A stretch of DNA of 64,000 bases from contig JAYQTT010000016.1 of assembly GCA_038147495.1 (NCBI GenBank), positions 399,763 through 463,762 of the forward strand, given 5' to 3'. The notes beneath the pieces are model-generated. The model saw nothing but the letters and a program-made list of their open reading frames with translations, made no database searches and had not been told where the DNA came from. This DNA is from MED-G116 sp038147495. GTDB lineage: Bacteria > Pseudomonadota > Alphaproteobacteria > Puniceispirillales > Puniceispirillaceae. This document shows positions 62,406 to 64,000 of this stretch, piece after piece (positions within the stretch are counted from its first letter, which is position 1; each line of letters opens with the position of its first letter). The translations under genes and the position numbers were made by a program.

Positions 62406-62708
62406 TTAAATTGTAACTTCTACGAACTTTCTTCGTGACTTACTGAACTGCTTAGAGGGTTTATTAAATCTCAGTAATTCTTTTGTACCTTGTTTAATAT
62501 ATCCTATACATTGTCCTTTCTCAAATGATATAAAGGGATTAGGATATTCCCACTCTGTTACTTCTTTAGAAATTTACCACCCTTCCTTAACGATAAAATT
62601 AACTTTTACAATATTATCTTTTTCTTTCTTGATAAAGAATTCTAATCGATTCTCTACAAGAATCTTTCTTAACTCATTGGAGTGTAACTTGGTCTTAATT
62701 CCATTCAT
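62406..62708 (-). CDS. Small phage-like protein with an in-frame stop
   Basis: From ATG 62708 the frame reads 44 residues (MNGIKTKLHSNELRKILVEN and onward) to VKEGW and a TAA at 62574-62576. It then continues in the same frame for 55 more residues (WEYPNPFISFEKGQCIGY, SRRKFVEVTI) to a TAA at 62406. Both parts have protein-like composition, so the internal stop is probably a base error or point mutation. No family recognised. Confidence 0.45.
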
Positions 62709-62787
62709 TCATCTTTTTCGTAATTCTATTTTGCAGGCATACATGCAACATTTCACAATCTCATCATTCGCAGTAATCGAAATCACT

Positions 62788-62916
62788 CTATTGCAAGACG
62801 ATCACTATTGACAGGTCATTGATATATTCCTTGCATTCGTTCTGTGTATCAAATTGCAGACTCTTTACTGCAAAGGGTGAATGATTCATCATGACAAATA
62901 CGATTAACCACTTCAT
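62788..62916 (-). CDS. Small phage-like protein, C-terminus frame broken
   Basis: 42 residues from ATG 62916: MKWLIVFVMMNHSPFAVKSL with a short hydrophobic start, then FDTQNECKEYIND. It resembles the small MKWL-type proteins of marine T4-like phages. After NDLS the sense moves to other frames (SDRLAIE, then VISITANDEIVKCC), so the natural protein is probably about 65-70 residues. Its start overlaps the stop of the preceding membrane microprotein (ATGA). Confidence 0.45.
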   Translation of the reverse strand: MKWLIVFVMMNHSPFAVKSLQFDTQNECKEYINDLSIVIVLQ

Positions 62917-62987
62917 TCATCTTCTCCTTTCAGTATCCACCAGAAAACAATCACGAAAATTGCAATGACTCCAAAAAAGAATTCCAT
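62913..62987 (-). CDS. 24-residue membrane microprotein, phage-like
   Basis: ATG 62987 with AAGGAT about 9 bases upstream opens a 24-codon frame: MEFFFGVIAIFVIVFWW forms one membrane helix followed by a charged tail ILKGEDE. It ends in TGA overlapping the ATG of the next gene. Small single-helix proteins in such an arrangement are common in T4-like marine phages. Function unknown. Confidence 0.5.
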   Translation of the reverse strand: MEFFFGVIAIFVIVFWWILKGEDE

Positions 62988-62993
62988 GTTATT

Positions 62994-63304
62994 TTATCCT
63001 TTCGAATAATTCACATGATTTCTCATGATATTAGGGGTTATTCTAAAATTACTCATACCAGTATTATATATATGCAACCCAATGTAATAAACTTTCCTGT
63101 CTTATGACAATGATGTAAGACGTAAAATCTTGTCTCCACTTCACATAACTCCTTTTCTCTCATATCGTCTACACTATCATGACAGGCGAGGACAACGATA
63201 TGTTTTTATATCTGGTTTTGGATGCAACTTCTTCAAAAATTTTCAATTGATGGTTGCTTCTTTCGACACTTTGCACTTCTACTACGAACATATGTCGTAT
63301 CCAT
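62994..63304 (-). pseudogene. Recombination endonuclease VII-like protein, broken in several frames
   Basis: Pieces in different leftward frames join to a T4 endonuclease VII family protein: MDTTYVRSRSAKCRKKQPSI, then KKLHPKPDIKTYRC, then DDMREKELCEV and LHHCHKTGKF followed by LGC, then MSNFRITPNIMRNHVNYSKG. The HHCHKTGKF...LGC...NIMRNxxNY order matches the Zn-binding and C-terminal parts of that family, which cuts branched DNA during phage packaging. Stop at 62994. The start at 63304 is uncertain. At least three indels are needed to make it whole. Confidence 0.6.
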
Positions 63305-63549
63305 GTTAAATTCATTGAGAGGTTTACTTTCGACATTCACTATACGTCCTACATGCACCCTATCGATTCTCCAAAATATCTAATACTTAGATCTACCATA
63401 CTTTTATTTTTTCATCATCAGAGAAAGAAGGATATCCATATTTAAACTTCCATCAGAAACTGAATTGAGTTTACTAGGTAAAGCATGATCCCAATCAACT
63501 TGTGAATTCCCTGCACGTTTCCTAGTATCTCAAGCGGTATTCTTGTAGA
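63305..63549 (-). other. Phage-like stretch with open but unconnected frames
   Basis: Leftward reading gives RKRAGNSQVDWDHALPSKLN in one frame and RVHVGRIVNVESKPLNEF in another, both protein-like, separated by stops. They may be parts of one or two small genes with indels. I cannot name a family. Confidence 0.3.
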
Positions 63550-63756
63550 TCAGGATTGAAGGTGTCTCCATAATCTCTGAAACTTCACATCATACAGTTC
63601 TTTGATACCAAAGTAACGATTCATCAGTGCATCCTGTACCTTTGAATCCATTCCTTCCCACTCAGGGGAATCTACGAAGTCGGATGTAACGATATCGATA
63701 TCATCACAGACATTCCAGCACTTCATAATATCTTGTTCTAAATCATGAATTTTCAT
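63550..63756 (-). CDS. Conserved small phage hypothetical protein
   Basis: A 68-residue acidic protein: MKIHDLEQDIMKCWNVCDDI at the start, DALMNRYFGIKELYDVKFQRL near the end. It resembles small conserved proteins of T4-like cyanophages and pelagiphages with the opening DLEQDIMxCWN; this is from memory, not a search. AAAGGAAA is 7 bases upstream of the ATG and a consensus promoter lies just beyond. Function unknown. Confidence 0.6.
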   Translation of the reverse strand: MKIHDLEQDIMKCWNVCDDIDIVTSDFVDSPEWEGMDSKVQDALMNRYFGIKELYDVKFQRLWRHLQS

Positions 63757-63779
63757 AAATTTGTTTCCTTTACTTCACT

Positions 63780-63808
63780 ATTATAGAGAAAGTACTCAAT
63801 AATGTCAA
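63780..63808 (-). promoter_or_regulatory. Perfect consensus sigma-70 promoter (leftward)
   Basis: On the minus strand, TTGACA (63803-63808) and TATAAT (63780-63785) are separated by exactly 17 bases. The start codon of the 68-residue phage gene is 24 bases downstream of the -10. Both boxes match the consensus with no mismatch, as in strong early phage promoters. Confidence 0.85.
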
Positions 63809-63816
63809 GTACTTTC
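63788..63816. repeat. 9-base inverted repeat spanning the -35 region
   Basis: GAAAGTACT (63788-63796) and AGTACTTTC (63808-63816) are perfect inverted repeats with an 11-base spacer, enclosing the -35 box and most of the promoter spacer. It could be an operator for a repressor or activator. Confidence 0.7.
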
Positions 63817-63873
63817 TTGGAAAAATGTGAAAATTTTACGGCGTAACCGCAGAGCAAATCACAACAATCAGGA

Positions 63874-64000
63874 TCAAATATACTGAGTGGATATGAAGAT
63901 TTGAACTCTTAATATAGAGTTTCTTTCATACTCTGTAAACCATTCTGGGATTTTATCTACTAGTGGAGCAATACGTAACTGAAACGGGCTGGCACCTGAC
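63874..64000 (-). CDS. C-terminal end of an unidentified phage-like protein
   Basis: A leftward frame is open from the window edge to a TGA at 63874-63876, giving 41 residues including FQLRIAPLVDKIPEWFTEYE and RVQIFI. The composition is protein-like. I do not recognise the family. It ends about 60 bases before the strong promoter. Confidence 0.45.
   Translation of the reverse strand, partial: SGASPFQLRIAPLVDKIPEWFTEYERNSILRVQIFISTQYI

Larger units (their letters stand above)
62225..64000. mobile_element. Phage-derived AT-rich segment, T4-like marine phage type
   Basis: Composition changes sharply at about 62,222-62,240. All recognisable genes run leftward, are tiny, overlap or nearly touch and carry AAGGAG-like sites, as in T4-like marine myoviruses. 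A frame-broken recombination endonuclease VII is present. Many frames break every 20-60 codons, suggesting poor consensus quality or decay. No integrase, att-site repeat or other sign of integration is visible at the junction. Confidence 0.65.

Noticed and set aside
62629..62811. 60-residue rightward ORF in the phage segment
   Set aside because: It lies opposite two better leftward frames with Shine-Dalgarno sites and has no recognisable features.
63254..63445. 63-residue rightward ORF in the phage segment
   Set aside because: Antisense to the endonuclease VII N-terminal region and its upstream fragments; no ribosome binding site.
62225..64000. Integrated prophage or genomic island boundary
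   Set aside because: No integrase, tRNA target or direct repeat is visible at the junction, and the gene style is that of a lytic T4-like phage. A chimeric join is at least as likely.

Overview
The window looks like about 62 kb of chromosome from a marine alphaproteobacterium, followed by about 1.8 kb of unrelated AT-rich phage DNA at the right edge. Support for the host group comes from general features: dense operons, DmdC/FadE-type and propionyl-CoA carboxylase genes, a divergent metR/metF pair, a broken DddQ-type DMSP lyase and a ppk-ppx pair. The SAR116 or Rhodobacter-like lineages would fit, but no rRNA or other marker settles it. The chromosomal part is judged by eye to be moderately GC-rich. 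From about 62,225 the base composition drops sharply.

Layout. 1-5,100: the start of metY, a tartrate/D-malate dehydrogenase, a nitroreductase, an FMN-binding glutamate-synthase-like protein and a dddQ-like remnant broken across frames. 5,200-14,200: a FadB-type fusion, a PaaG-type isomerase, a PaaJ/PcaF-type thiolase and a complete branched-chain amino acid (LIV) ABC transporter. The thiolase is the last gene of the LIV operon. 14,400-19,000: a divergent HupE/DUF4198 pair (possible nickel uptake), an M20 carbamoylase and a beta-hydroxyacid dehydrogenase. 19,000-26,750: a five-gene leftward operon (metF, CoA-binding protein, fadJ-like, thiolase, FadE/DmdC-type dehydrogenase) with metR facing away across a textbook MetR box. 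26,800-41,350: acyl-CoA genes (HMG-CoA lyase, two enoyl-CoA hydratases, an acyl-CoA dehydrogenase, two family III CoA-transferases, a ketopantoate-reductase-like protein, a TPP enzyme, an IlvD-family dehydratase, an SDR and a PaaI thioesterase).

41,500-53,030 is the most coherent functional block. MmgE/PrpD, a MaoC-like hydratase, a CitE-like lyase, a family III CoA-transferase and a LysR gene have the make-up of an itaconate degradation cluster. Next comes an operon for a non-canonical succinate-dehydrogenase-like complex, a two-subunit class I fumarase-type hydratase and an FAD/NAD(P) protein. Together they could oxidise and cleave C5 dicarboxylates such as itaconate, mesaconate, citramalate and perhaps methylsuccinate to pyruvate and acetyl-CoA. 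53,000-56,700 holds propionyl-CoA carboxylase. 56,870-62,220 holds hydroxypyruvate isomerase, glucokinase, a CueR-type regulator, polyphosphate kinase and exopolyphosphatase.

The exopolyphosphatase stops abruptly near 62,222. The sequence beyond is all leftward and made of very small, overlapping genes with good Shine-Dalgarno sites. It includes a recognisable but frame-broken recombination endonuclease VII, and a perfect sigma-70 promoter carrying a palindrome. This resembles a T4-like marine phage and may be a chimeric join rather than an integrated element. Two other themes run through the window. Several genes are broken by one- or two-base indels, mostly in homopolymers, which suggests long-read consensus errors. 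Exact or near-exact 12-17 bp tandem duplications lie at many gene ends and spacers.
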